A DNA stretch of 47,199 nt. It comes from Myxococcales bacterium (GTDB lineage: Bacteria > Myxococcota_A > Polyangia > Polyangiales > Ga0077539). Shown here one piece after another: positions 37,382-46,958 of the stretch (its first letter is position 1; every line of letters starts with the position of its first letter). Where the stretch lies: positions 1 through 47,199 of the forward strand of contig JAUSAZ010000051.1 in NCBI GenBank assembly GCA_030652255.1. The letters run 5' to 3'. A model generated the notes under the pieces. That model was not told the DNA's origin and made no database searches. It was given only the letters and a program-made list of their open reading frames with translations. The position numbers and the translations under genes are program-made.

Positions 37382-39283
37382 CTACCGGGCGGCCAGCTCC
37401 GCGCGCCGGTGGAGCACCGCGCCGCCCGCGAGCAGCACCCGGTCGACCTCGGTGCCCGTCGTGTGCGCGGCGAGCATCACCCAGCCCCGCGGCAGCGCCC
37501 GCACGACGGGCTCGCGCTCGGCGCCGGTGCCGTCGCGGCGCAGCAGCTCGATGGCGTCGCGCTGCTGCACCAGCCGCAGCCGCGGCCCCGGGTCGAGGCG
37601 CCGGCGCTCGCCGTCGACGGACAGCGCCGGGTCGAGCTCGCGCCCGCTCGGCAGCGTCGCCACGCGCCGCCACGTCGCGCCGCCGTCCAGCGACAGCATC
37701 GCCCGGTCGCTCGTCGTCAGCATCACCGTGCGCCCCGCGGTGACCAGCCGCGACACCTCGCCGCGCAGCACCAGCCGCCAGCGCACCCCGCCGTCGTCCG
37801 TCGCTACCACCCAGCCGTCGCGCTGCACGAACACCCCGCGCCGCCGGTCGACGAAGACCCCCCACGCCAGCGAGCGCCCCCGCGCCGAGGGCACCAGCGC
37901 CCAGCGCGCGCCGCCGTCGTGGGTCCACCACAGTCCGCCGTCGAGCCGCCACGCGGTGTCGCGCTCGACGAAGCCCCCGGTGCCGCGCCCGGGCACCGCC
38001 TCGGGGCGCGAGTCGTCGAGGTGCGTGGACATCGCCCGCCACACCCCCCCGAGGTCCTGGCTCACGTAGAGCCCGCACGCCGGGCCGAAGGCCACCACCC
38101 GCCGGTCGTCCACCCGGCGCAGCCGGTCGCACCGCGCGGGGGCCTTGATCTCCCGCTGCGGCGCGTGCTCCCGCCGCCACGGCGCGTCGCCGTCGGGCAG
38201 CAGCAGCCGCCGGGGCGACACGCACGCCAGCTCTCCCGTCGTCGCCGTCATGCAGCGCGGCGCGTCGGTGACCGCGGCGAGGCCGGGGTCGTCCACCCGG
38301 GCCCGCGCGTCCCGCGAGGCGTCGGCGTCGTAGCGCGAGGGCTGCCAGGTGCGCCCCTGGTCGAAGCTCCACCAGCCCGGCACGGGCAAGCGGCCGGCCT
38401 CGATGCCGCCGCGCCACCGCACGCACCGCACCACCGCGCCCTCGGCCTCGAGCCCGATCGCCCCGAGACGGAAGGGGCGCCACGTCTCCCCGCGGTCCTC
38501 GCTGCGGAAGTAGAACGAGTCGCGCTCCATCTGCGCCCGCGCGATGAGCGTGTCGCCGCACGCGTCGACCTCGCGCGCCGTGCGCCCCGGCAGCGCCCGC
38601 GGGCCCTCCCACTCGCCCCCGTCCGTCGACATCCACACCTGCGTCGGCGTCGCCACGAAGAGCCGCCGCACCCGATCGTGGAAGGCCCGCGCCGCCGCCC
38701 CCGCGCCCAGCGCCTCGGGCGGCAGCGCCCGCTCGACCCAGCGCGCGCCCGCGTCGCGCGACACGTACACCCGCGGCGCGCTCGGCCGCTCGGCGCCGCC
38801 CTGCGCGATCAGCACCAGCGAGCGGTCGGCCATGAGCTCGCCCAGCGCGGGCTCGTCGAGCGGGCGATCGCCCCCGAGCGCGGTGCGCCACGTCGCCCCC
38901 TCGTCGTCGCTCACGCAGAGCTCCCGCCGGGTGACCGCCACCAGGGTGTCGCGCCGCGCCCCGGCGGCCAGCACGTCCTCCAGCACCGGCCCCGGGCGGA
39001 AGCCCACGAGGTTCCACCCGCGCCCCACCGCGGGCGCGGCGTCCCCGGCGCAGCGCCCCTCCAGCGCCTCGGCCTCGGCCTGCGCGACCGCGCGACCGGT
39101 GACGTCCCGCGCCATGCGCAGCGCCGCCGCGCCGCCGTCCCCACCCCCATCAGCGACCGCCGTCGCCCCCGGGGGGGCCGCGTCGCCCGTGGCCGTCGAG
39201 CGGCACCCGCCGAGCACAGCCACGCAGGCCGCCGCGGCGACCGCCCTCCGCAACGACCCGTCAGCGCGACCGATGGTGATCAC
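37382..39283 (-). CDS. Asp-box (BNR-like) beta-propeller lipoprotein
   Basis: A 633-residue predicted lipoprotein with lipobox LGGC near residue 27. An Ala/Gly/Asp linker leads to about nine Asp-box motifs of the form S-x-D-x-G-x-x-W, such as SDDEGATW, SEDRGETW, SFDQGRTW and SLDGGATW. They are spaced through residues 125-560 and indicate one or two seven- or eight-bladed propellers, as in sialidase-like and Ycf48-like proteins. The catalytic residues of sialidases are not apparent. A surface or periplasmic binding role is inferred. It starts with GTG at 39283 with AGGGGA just upstream, and stands alone. Confidence 0.88.
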   Translation of the reverse strand: MITIGRADGSLRRAVAAAACVAVLGGCRSTATGDAAPPGATAVADGGGDGGAAALRMARDVTGRAVAQAEAEALEGRCAGDAAPAVGRGWNLVGFRPGPVLEDVLAAGARRDTLVAVTRRELCVSDDEGATWRTALGGDRPLDEPALGELMADRSLVLIAQGGAERPSAPRVYVSRDAGARWVERALPPEALGAGAAARAFHDRVRRLFVATPTQVWMSTDGGEWEGPRALPGRTAREVDACGDTLIARAQMERDSFYFRSEDRGETWRPFRLGAIGLEAEGAVVRCVRWRGGIEAGRLPVPGWWSFDQGRTWQPSRYDADASRDARARVDDPGLAAVTDAPRCMTATTGELACVSPRRLLLPDGDAPWRREHAPQREIKAPARCDRLRRVDDRRVVAFGPACGLYVSQDLGGVWRAMSTHLDDSRPEAVPGRGTGGFVERDTAWRLDGGLWWTHDGGARWALVPSARGRSLAWGVFVDRRRGVFVQRDGWVVATDDGGVRWRLVLRGEVSRLVTAGRTVMLTTSDRAMLSLDGGATWRRVATLPSGRELDPALSVDGERRRLDPGPRLRLVQQRDAIELLRRDGTGAEREPVVRALPRGWVMLAAHTTGTEVDRVLLAGGAVLHRRAELAAR

Positions 39284-39331
39284 TTCCCCTGACCCGGTGT
39301 GACGCCCTCCCCCGCCGGGCGCAAGGCCTCG

Positions 39332-40351
39332 TCAGCGCGACGGGGCCGCGGGCGCCGGGCGCGTCACGTCGAGCCGGTCGTCGATGCTCACCGTACGGCG
39401 CAGCTCGCGGAGGTAGATGCCCCGCTGGCGAAGCATCTCGCGGTTGACCAGCGCGGCGTACAGCCGGTCGCGCACCGCCGCGAAGGGGGGCGGCTCGACC
39501 GCGCGCCGCGACACCAGCCGCAGCACGTGCCACCCCGCGGCCCCTTGCACCGGGTCGCTCACGCCGCCCGGGGAGAGCGCCGCGATGGCCCGGTCGAGCT
39601 CCTCGGGCAGCGAGCCCGGCTGGATCTCCCCCAGCACGCCGCCGCTCTCCCGCGACGCCGTGTCGTCCGACATCTGCCGCGCGAGCGTGGCGAAGTCCTC
39701 CCCGCCCCGCGCCCGCCGGGCCACCTCGTCGGCCCGCTGCCGGGCGGCGGCGGCGTCCTCGGGCGTGCCGTCTTCGGCCACGCCGATGAGCACGTGGGCC
39801 ACCGTGGGCACCGTCTGGTCGGCGGCCTCGCGCACCGCGCGGCGGTACGCCTGCTGGAGGTCGGCGTCGGTGATGTTGATGCGCCCCCGCACGCGCGCCT
39901 GGAGCACCCGCAGCTGGAGCACCTCGCTCTCCATGTACGTGCGGTACTCCGCGCGCGACACGCCCTCCTGCTGGAGCGCCGCGTAGATCTGCTCGGGCGT
40001 CGCGCCGCGCTCGGTCGCCATGCGCCCGATGAACTCGTCGACGTCGTCCTCGCTCACGGTGACGTGCGCGCGCGTCGCGGCGCGGCGGATGAGCTGGTCG
40101 TCGAGCATCCGGTCGAGGGCCGTGCGCAGCACCTCCGCGCGCCGCCGCGCCTGCTCCTCGGTCGACAGCCCCGGCGGGATCTCCGCGAGGAAGGGCCGCG
40201 CCCGCCGCTCGAGCTCCGACAGGAAGATGGCGTCGTCGTCGACCACGCACACCACCCGCTCGATGATCTCCTCGGCCCACGCCCCGGCCCCCGCCAGCGT
40301 GAGCGCCACGCCCACGAGCCAGGCCCCCCGCTTCGTCGCTCGCTTCATCAT
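39332..40351 (-). CDS. SurA-like periplasmic peptidyl-prolyl isomerase
   Basis: A 339-residue exported protein. The signal peptide ends near AGAWA (about residue 26). A SurA N-terminal chaperone domain follows (EIIERVVCVVDDDAIFLSELERRARPFL, then LDRMLDDQLIRRAATRAHVTVSEDDVDEFI). One PpiC domain spans about residues 180-290: VPTVAHVLIGV, GEDFATLARQMSDDTASRESGGVLGEI and AAGWHVLRLVSRR, with the usual motif layout intact. SurA helps fold outer-membrane beta-barrel proteins. E. coli SurA has two PpiC domains; this protein has one. The first ATG of an ATG-ATG pair, at 40351, overlaps the stop of the upstream lipoprotein gene as ATGA. Confidence 0.92.
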   Translation of the reverse strand: MMKRATKRGAWLVGVALTLAGAGAWAEEIIERVVCVVDDDAIFLSELERRARPFLAEIPPGLSTEEQARRRAEVLRTALDRMLDDQLIRRAATRAHVTVSEDDVDEFIGRMATERGATPEQIYAALQQEGVSRAEYRTYMESEVLQLRVLQARVRGRINITDADLQQAYRRAVREAADQTVPTVAHVLIGVAEDGTPEDAAAARQRADEVARRARGGEDFATLARQMSDDTASRESGGVLGEIQPGSLPEELDRAIAALSPGGVSDPVQGAAGWHVLRLVSRRAVEPPPFAAVRDRLYAALVNREMLRQRGIYLRELRRTVSIDDRLDVTRPAPAAPSR

Positions 40352-41451
40352 GGCACCGCCCTCCGCGGGCTCGCCGGCATCGGCACGCCCGGACCACCCA
40401 TCAGCGCCGGCGGCGCGACCGCCCCGCCCTCGGCCGGCTGCGGCCGCGCGTCGACCTGCACCCGCCCGAGCGCCGCCTCGTCGATGCTCACCGCGGTGCT
40501 GCCGCGGAGCCGCGCGAGGAGCCCGGCCACCGCCGCCTCCTGGGCCGCGTTGAGCTTCTCGTTGAGCAGCCGCCGGCGGATGCGCTGCTGCTCGTCGTCG
40601 ATGGTGCGGTGCAGCGCGTCGCGCCGGGCCGTCAGGCGCACCACGTGGAAGCCCGGCGCCCGGTCGATGCCGCCGTGCGCGCTCTCCACCACCCGGTTGA
40701 GGATCTGCCCGTTGCGCTCGATGGAGAACGCCGCCTCGGCGACTTCCGGCGGCACCGTCGGGTTGCCCGCGCGGGGGAAGAACGCCAGGTCGCCTTCGCG
40801 GGCCCGGGAGGGCACGTCGACCGAGCGGGCGCGCACCTGGGAGCGGAAGTATGCGTCGTCGGCCTCGTGGGCGCGCACGTCGGCGAGCACGCGCTCGGCG
40901 TCGGCGCGGCTGGCGAGCACGATCTGGCTCGCCCGCACCTCGGCGTCGGTGTCGTACTCCGCGCGGTGGGCCTCGTAGTAGGCGCGCACCTCGGCGTCGG
41001 TGACCGTCGGCGTGGGGACGGCCTCGCGGGTGGACTGCTCCAGCCGGCGCGCGAGCTGGATGATCACCGCGCGGCGCACCTCGGGCTCGCGGTCGAGCCC
41101 GCGCTGCTGGGCCTCGGCGGCGAGGAGCTCGGCGTCGACCCACGATTGCAGCAGCGCCCGCCGCTGCTCGGGGGCGTTGAAGCGCGCGCGGAGGTAGGGG
41201 TTCTGCGAGTTCACCCGGCGGGTGAAGTCGCAGAGCGTGAGGGACTGGTCGCCCACGCGGGCCACGACGAGGTCGCGCTGCGAGGGCTCGAGGATGGCGC
41301 AGGGGTCGACGCGCCGCCCGGCGCCCCCGTCGGCGACCGCGGCGTCGGCGCGCGCGGCGGCGTCGCGTTGCGCGATCGCGCGCGGCGGGGCCTTCGGGCA
41401 ACCCGCGGTCGCGAACGTCAGACCCATCAGCAAGGCGAGGGAGGCGCGCAT
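40348..41451 (-). CDS. PpiC-type foldase lipoprotein
   Basis: A 367-residue predicted lipoprotein; the signal peptide ([18 protein letters not shown]) ends at a Cys near residue 18. The SurA/PrsA-like N-terminal part ([26 protein letters not shown], then [29 protein letters not shown]) leads to a PpiC domain at about 170-275 ([43 protein letters not shown]). A Pro/Ala/Gly-rich tail follows. It probably works as a membrane-tethered foldase together with the SurA-like protein, whose start overlaps its stop. ATG at 41451 is chosen because it begins a complete lipoprotein signal. It is divergent from the GIY-YIG gene. Confidence 0.9.
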   Translation of the reverse strand: MRASLALLMGLTFATAGCPKAPPRAIAQRDAAARADAAVADGGAGRRVDPCAILEPSQRDLVVARVGDQSLTLCDFTRRVNSQNPYLRARFNAPEQRRALLQSWVDAELLAAEAQQRGLDREPEVRRAVIIQLARRLEQSTREAVPTPTVTDAEVRAYYEAHRAEYDTDAEVRASQIVLASRADAERVLADVRAHEADDAYFRSQVRARSVDVPSRAREGDLAFFPRAGNPTVPPEVAEAAFSIERNGQILNRVVESAHGGIDRAPGFHVVRLTARRDALHRTIDDEQQRIRRRLLNEKLNAAQEAAVAGLLARLRGSTAVSIDEAALGRVQVDARPQPAEGGAVAPPALMGGPGVPMPASPRRAVP

Positions 41452-41558
41452 TCTCGAAGTGGCAGGGGCTACCACGCCGCCCGCACCCGCGGCAATCCGC
41501 GCGGGGCACTCGCGCTGGCCCCTCGCCCTCGGGCATCCTGGTCCTCGGCCCCCCCCCG

Positions 41559-41861
41559 ATGCCTCTGGCGCACTGGACCGTCTACCTGCTCCGCTGCGCC
41601 GACGGCTCGCTCTACGCAGGGATCACCTGCGACCTCGCCGGGCGGGTGGCGGCGCACAACGCGGGGCGCGGCGCGAAGTACACCCGGGCGCGGCTGCCGG
41701 TGACCGTGGCGTGGTCGCGCGGGCGGCAGCACCCGACGGACGCGCGGCGGCTGGAGTACGCCCTCAAGCAGCTCTCGCGGGCGGAGAAGCTGCGGCTGGT
41801 GGACGGCGACGAGGCCCTCTGGCGACGGGTGCGGCGCGCCACCCTGACCGCGCCGGGGTGA
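41559..41861 (+). CDS. GIY-YIG family protein (YhbQ-like)
   Basis: A 100-residue protein of the GIY-YIG nuclease superfamily, YhbQ/UPF0213 type. The N-terminus [18 protein letters not shown] holds the two signature strands, with VYLL and LYAGIT for GIY and YIG. It is followed by [20 protein letters not shown] with the conserved Arg and Tyr, and [16 protein letters not shown] with the metal-coordinating Glu. Its biological role is not settled; DNA repair or processing is assumed for relatives. ATG at 41559 has no Shine-Dalgarno and follows a run of C bases. Confidence 0.92.
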   Translation: MPLAHWTVYLLRCADGSLYAGITCDLAGRVAAHNAGRGAKYTRARLPVTVAWSRGRQHPTDARRLEYALKQLSRAEKLRLVDGDEALWRRVRRATLTAPG

Positions 41862-41905
41862 CGCGGTTGCGTCGCGCGGGCGCTCGGTGCAATTAGCGCC
41901 CCCCG

Positions 41906-43510
<1,605 letters not shown>

Positions 43511-43527
43511 AGGGAATGGGGGGCGGG

Positions 43528-43549
43528 CGGGGCCTTCGGGAAGACCCCG
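43528..43549. terminator. Bidirectional hairpin between the ABC-F and USP genes
   Basis: A nine-pair stem with one mismatch and the loop CGGG lies 17 bases after the ABC-F stop and 12 bases after the USP stop on the other strand. The flanks are G/C-rich with little T, so termination in either direction is plausible but not textbook. Confidence 0.5.
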
Positions 43550-43561
43550 CGCGGGGACTCT

Positions 43562-44107
43562 CTACACCCGCGGGGGGTCGGGCTTGAGCGTCGGGTCCAT
43601 GCCCGAGAAGTCGCGCGGCGCGGCGATGAGCACCGGGCAGCGCGCGGCCTCGACCAGCTTCTGCGCCACCGACCCGAAGGCCATCCGGCGCACGCCCGTG
43701 CGGCCGTGGGTGCCCACCACGATCAGCTCGGCGTCGTAGTCGAGGGCCAGCTGGAAGACCGTGTCCACCACGTCGCCCATGCGGACGTGCAGCTGCACGT
43801 CGAAGGGCCGATCGCCCACCCGCGCGGCGACGAACTCCTGTAGCTGCCTCGTCGCCTGCTCCATCTCGGCGACGTGCCGCTCGGTGATGGCGGCCCGGCC
43901 CGAGGTGCTGGTGTCGGGCACCACGTGGGCGACCTGCAGCGGCGCGTGCTGGTGCGCCTCCGCGATGCGCATCGCGAGCGTGAGGGCGTTGTGCCCCGTC
44001 TCGTCGAACTGCACGCAGACGAGGATGGGATAGGCGCCCGAGGCGTGCCGCGGCCAGTCGGGCTGGTTGACGATGGGGAGTTCAAGCGGGTTCATGTCGT
44101 TGCTCAT
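43562..44107 (-). CDS. Universal stress protein (UspA family)
   Basis: A 181-residue protein. The USP fold begins near residue 27 (PILVCVQFDETGHNALTLAMRIAEAH), after an N-terminal extension of about 25 residues (MSNDMNPLELPIVNQPDWPR). The ATP-binding signature is complete: GTHGRTGVRRMAFGSVAQKLVEAARCPVL fits G-2x-G-9x-G-S. Such ATP-binding USPs are induced by stress and starvation. The middle segment, about 70-110, is Arg/Glu-rich and helical. ATG at 44107 has a strong GGAGG upstream. A promoter candidate lies at 44152-44180. Confidence 0.93.
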   Translation of the reverse strand: MSNDMNPLELPIVNQPDWPRHASGAYPILVCVQFDETGHNALTLAMRIAEAHQHAPLQVAHVVPDTSTSGRAAITERHVAEMEQATRQLQEFVAARVGDRPFDVQLHVRMGDVVDTVFQLALDYDAELIVVGTHGRTGVRRMAFGSVAQKLVEAARCPVLIAAPRDFSGMDPTLKPDPPRV

Positions 44108-44151
44108 GGCGGTGCCTCCGGCTGGTTAGCTTCGTCTTCAGGCGGCGCCAG

Positions 44152-44180
44152 CGCTACTCCCTTTGTGGGGCGCGCGTCAC
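44152..44180 (-). promoter_or_regulatory. Promoter candidate of the USP gene
   Basis: On the minus strand, GTGACG (44180-44175), a 17-base spacer and TAGCGC (44157-44152) precede a leader of about 40 bases carrying GGAGG. The -35 overlaps the stop codon of the FAD oxidoreductase gene, as in the promoter at 17952-17981. Confidence 0.4.
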
Positions 44181-45367
44181 CCGATGATCATGTTTTCGTG
44201 CTCGAGCTCCCCCCGCGCGAAGCGGTCGAGGCCCCAGCGGGCGAAGAGCGGGCTGGTCTCGCCCGTCGCCACGTGCTCGGCGAGCAGCCGCCCCATCACC
44301 GGCGCCATCATGAAGCCGTGGCCCATGAAGCCGCAGGCGAGGGTGAGGTTGGACGGATCTGCGACGCGCCCGACGATGGGGCTGCCGTCGGGGGTGAGGT
44401 CGTAGCAGCCCGCCCACTGGCGCAGCACCCGCACCCCCGCCATCGTCGGGATCGCCCGCACCAGGGCCCGGGCGTAGGTCGTGAGGAAGCGCCGCGAGCT
44501 CTGCTGGTTGATGCCCTCGGGCACGGGCTCGACGGCCACACCGCCGACGATCTCGCCGCGCATCGACTGGGAGAAATACAGCCCGTCGCTGAGGTCGGCC
44601 ACCAGCGGGCCGAGCCACGGCTTGAGCGGCTCGGTCGAACAGATCTCGTGCCGGTGCGGCTTGTTGGGCAGCGCGAGGCCCACCAGCGCGGCCACCTTCG
44701 GGCTCCATGCGCCCGCGCACAGCACCACGTCGTCGCAGGACTCGGTGTACACGTCGCCCGCGGGCAGCACCTCGTCGGTCGCGTCGAGCGGCGACAGGCG
44801 GGTCGGGCGCAGGCGCACGCCGGTGATGCGCCCGCTGCGGGCCTCGAAGCCCACCACCTCGGTGAAGGGCCGGATGCTCACGCCGAGGTCCTTCGCGGCG
44901 CGGGCGTAGCCCCAGATGAAGGGCCACGGAAACACCACCCCGTCGCCGGGGTTGAAGCTCGCGGCGCGCACACCCGCGGACGAGAGCTCCGGGACGATGC
45001 GCTGCAGCTCCGAGGGGTCGAGCATGCGGGTGGGGAGCCCGCAGCGGTTCTGGAGCGCGACGTTCTCCTCGAGGTCGCGGGCGCGCGCCGCGGTGCGCGT
45101 CAGGAAGAGGTACCCCCCCTGGCGAAACCACACGTTGATCTTCATCTCCGTCGCGAAATCCCGGCAGATCTCGATGCTCTCGCGCATCAGTCGGATGTTG
45201 GTCTCGGACGAGAACTGCGCCCGCACCCCGCCGCCGTTGCGCCCGCTGGCGCCGCCGCAGAGGTACCCCCGGTCGACGACCAGCACGTCCCTCACGCCCC
45301 GCTTCGCGAGGTTGTAGGCCGTGGCGAGCCCGAGGATCCCCGCGCCGATCACCACCACCCGCGGCAT
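44177..45367 (-). CDS. FAD-dependent amine/amino-acid dehydrogenase catalytic subunit (DAO family)
   Basis: A 396-residue flavoprotein of the DAO fold. The N-terminus MPRVVVIGAGILGLATAYNLAKRGVRDVLVVDR is a Rossmann FAD-binding motif with GxGxxG and the terminal acidic residue. SGRNGGGVRAQFSSE resembles the sarcosine oxidase beta/HcnC/opine oxidase group. The C-terminal segment LACGFMGHGFMMAP is the conserved FAD-contact region. It would oxidise an amine or imino acid such as sarcosine, proline or an opine; the substrate cannot be read from sequence. It is the third gene of an operon whose first two genes supply iron-sulfur and flavin electron transfer. Its start overlaps the BFD gene stop as ATGA. 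Confidence 0.9.
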   Translation of the reverse strand: MPRVVVIGAGILGLATAYNLAKRGVRDVLVVDRGYLCGGASGRNGGGVRAQFSSETNIRLMRESIEICRDFATEMKINVWFRQGGYLFLTRTAARARDLEENVALQNRCGLPTRMLDPSELQRIVPELSSAGVRAASFNPGDGVVFPWPFIWGYARAAKDLGVSIRPFTEVVGFEARSGRITGVRLRPTRLSPLDATDEVLPAGDVYTESCDDVVLCAGAWSPKVAALVGLALPNKPHRHEICSTEPLKPWLGPLVADLSDGLYFSQSMRGEIVGGVAVEPVPEGINQQSSRRFLTTYARALVRAIPTMAGVRVLRQWAGCYDLTPDGSPIVGRVADPSNLTLACGFMGHGFMMAPVMGRLLAEHVATGETSPLFARWGLDRFARGELEHENMIIG

Positions 45368-45642
45368 CAGCCCTCCTCGTCGTCGCCGAGCGACGCGAGC
45401 ACCCCGAGCGCCACCGGGTGCAACGGCGGCCGCGGCGTGATGGGCAGCTCCGGCGCCTTGCCCGTCACCTGCGCGAGCAGCCGCGCGCAGGCCACCACGC
45501 ACTGCTTGCCCTGGCACCAGCCCGTGCCGAAGCCCGTGTAGCGCTTCACCGACTCGATGTCGTGGTGGCCCGCGTCGAGGGCCTCCATCACCTCGTCGAG
45601 GGTGACGTCCTCGCAGCGGCAGAGCATCGCCTTCGCCGTCAT
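45367..45642 (-). CDS. BFD-like [2Fe-2S] protein
   Basis: A 91-residue protein. It matches the bacterioferritin-associated ferredoxin/SoxA-linker [2Fe-2S] domain: a Cys pair CRC (residues about 8-10) and a second pair in WCQGKQC (about 42-48), with VTLDEVMEALDAGHHDIESVKRYTGFGTGWCQGK as the helical scaffold. In HcnB and SoxA this domain is fused to the pyridine-nucleotide-type subunit; here it is a separate protein. It probably carries electrons between the two larger subunits. ATG at 45642 overlaps the stop of the upstream gene (ATGA), and its own stop overlaps the dehydrogenase start. Confidence 0.9.
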   Translation of the reverse strand: MTAKAMLCRCEDVTLDEVMEALDAGHHDIESVKRYTGFGTGWCQGKQCVVACARLLAQVTGKAPELPITPRPPLHPVALGVLASLGDDEEG

Positions 45643-46958
45643 CGCCCCTCCGATGCCTTCAGGTCGCGCAGCACCCTCGCGCCGGTGAGCGCGCCGTCCC
45701 GCGCCCGCGCGTCGGGCGCCAGCCGGCCCCAGCGCAGCGATCCCGTCACATACACGCCAGTGTAAGCCGTCGCGCCGTCGGCGTCGCTCTCGGGCACGAA
45801 GCACCGGCGGCCGTCGCTCCAGAGCACCCGCGCGCCGGCCTGGCCCGCGAGCTCGTAGGCTGCGGTGTCTTCGCCGTCGATCACCAGGGCGTCACACTTC
45901 ACCTTCCAGGTGCGCGCGCCCTCGCGCAGGGTCGCGCCCCGCACCGCGCGGCCGCCCCGCGCCTCGACCACCGCCGCGCCGGGGGCGTGCGTCACCCGCG
46001 CCCCGAGGGCGGCGACGAGGGCGCGCGCGAAGGGTCCGTCGCCCACCACTACGACGCGCTCGCCGCACAGCACCCCGTGGCAGAGCGCCAGCGCGCAGGC
46101 CCGCGCCGTGAAGACGCCGGGGACGTCGTTCTGGGGGAAGGTTCCGACGGACTCGCGGCAGCCGGTGGCGAAGACCCTCGCCCTCGCCCGCACGCTCACC
46201 CCGCGGCCCTCGTGGATGACCAGGGTCTCGTCGTCGTAGGTGGCGACCGCCCCGGCGCCGTAGCGCACGCTCACCGCGGGGTCGCTCGCGGCGTAGGCCG
46301 TGTCGTCGGTCGGGTCGTCGCGGCGGGTGCCGCCGGGGCCCTCGCGCTCGTCGACGAGCAGCACGCTGGCGCCGCCGCGGGCGAGGGTGTTGGCGCATGC
46401 GACGCCCGACGATCCGGCGCCGACCACGAGGACATCGACCGAGACGAGCTCGGCGCGGGGGAAGGTGGCGACCGCGTCGGGCAGCGTTCCGAGGCCCGCC
46501 ATGCGCCGCGCGAAGGCCTGCATGGTGCGGTTGAGCGCGCCGCCGAACTGCACCAGCAGGTGGTGGTGGTCGAGGTGCTTCGGGAAGAACCAGTCGGTCA
46601 CGCGCAGCACGTCGAGCCCGGCGGTGGGGAAGGCGTTCTGCGATTGCACGACCATGCCTGCGCGCACGGGGGTCTGGCAGGCCATGACGTTGGGCACGCC
46701 GTCGAGCCGCACGAGGCAGCCGTCGCAGTCGCCGCGCAGGCACATGGCCCCGCGGGGTCGGTGGTACTTCACGCTGCGCGCGAGGGTGAGCGTGCCCGCG
46801 CCGAGCAGGGCGACGGCGAGCGGCTCGCCCGCGACGGCGTCGACGGGGGAGCCGTCGTGGTCGACGGTGACGCGCGCTGGCGGGCGATGCGCAGCGAGGC
46901 GGCGCGCGAGGGCGGAGTCGGGCGGGAGGTCGGCGGGGAGGATGCGTCGCGGCGCCAT
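45639..46958 (-). CDS. Fer2/pyridine-nucleotide-type flavoprotein subunit (SoxA-N/HcnAB-like)
   Basis: A 439-residue fusion. The first 110 residues are a [2Fe-2S] ferredoxin-like (Fer2_4) domain: KYHRPRGAMCLRGDCDGCLVRLDGVPNVMAC holds the C-x4-C-x2-C and final Cys. Residues about 160-430 form a pyridine-nucleotide-disulfide oxidoreductase fold with VVGAGSSGVACANTLARGG, a TGCRESVGTFPQNDVPGVFTA segment as in HcnB/SoxA, and a second GDGPFARAL dinucleotide motif. It corresponds to the N-terminal half of sarcosine oxidase alpha without the GcvT-like half. It is first gene of the three-gene operon. A TATCCT box lies 16 bases upstream on the minus strand at 46980-46975. Start at ATG 46958. Confidence 0.9.
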   Translation of the reverse strand: MAPRRILPADLPPDSALARRLAAHRPPARVTVDHDGSPVDAVAGEPLAVALLGAGTLTLARSVKYHRPRGAMCLRGDCDGCLVRLDGVPNVMACQTPVRAGMVVQSQNAFPTAGLDVLRVTDWFFPKHLDHHHLLVQFGGALNRTMQAFARRMAGLGTLPDAVATFPRAELVSVDVLVVGAGSSGVACANTLARGGASVLLVDEREGPGGTRRDDPTDDTAYAASDPAVSVRYGAGAVATYDDETLVIHEGRGVSVRARARVFATGCRESVGTFPQNDVPGVFTARACALALCHGVLCGERVVVVGDGPFARALVAALGARVTHAPGAAVVEARGGRAVRGATLREGARTWKVKCDALVIDGEDTAAYELAGQAGARVLWSDGRRCFVPESDADGATAYTGVYVTGSLRWGRLAPDARARDGALTGARVLRDLKASEGR

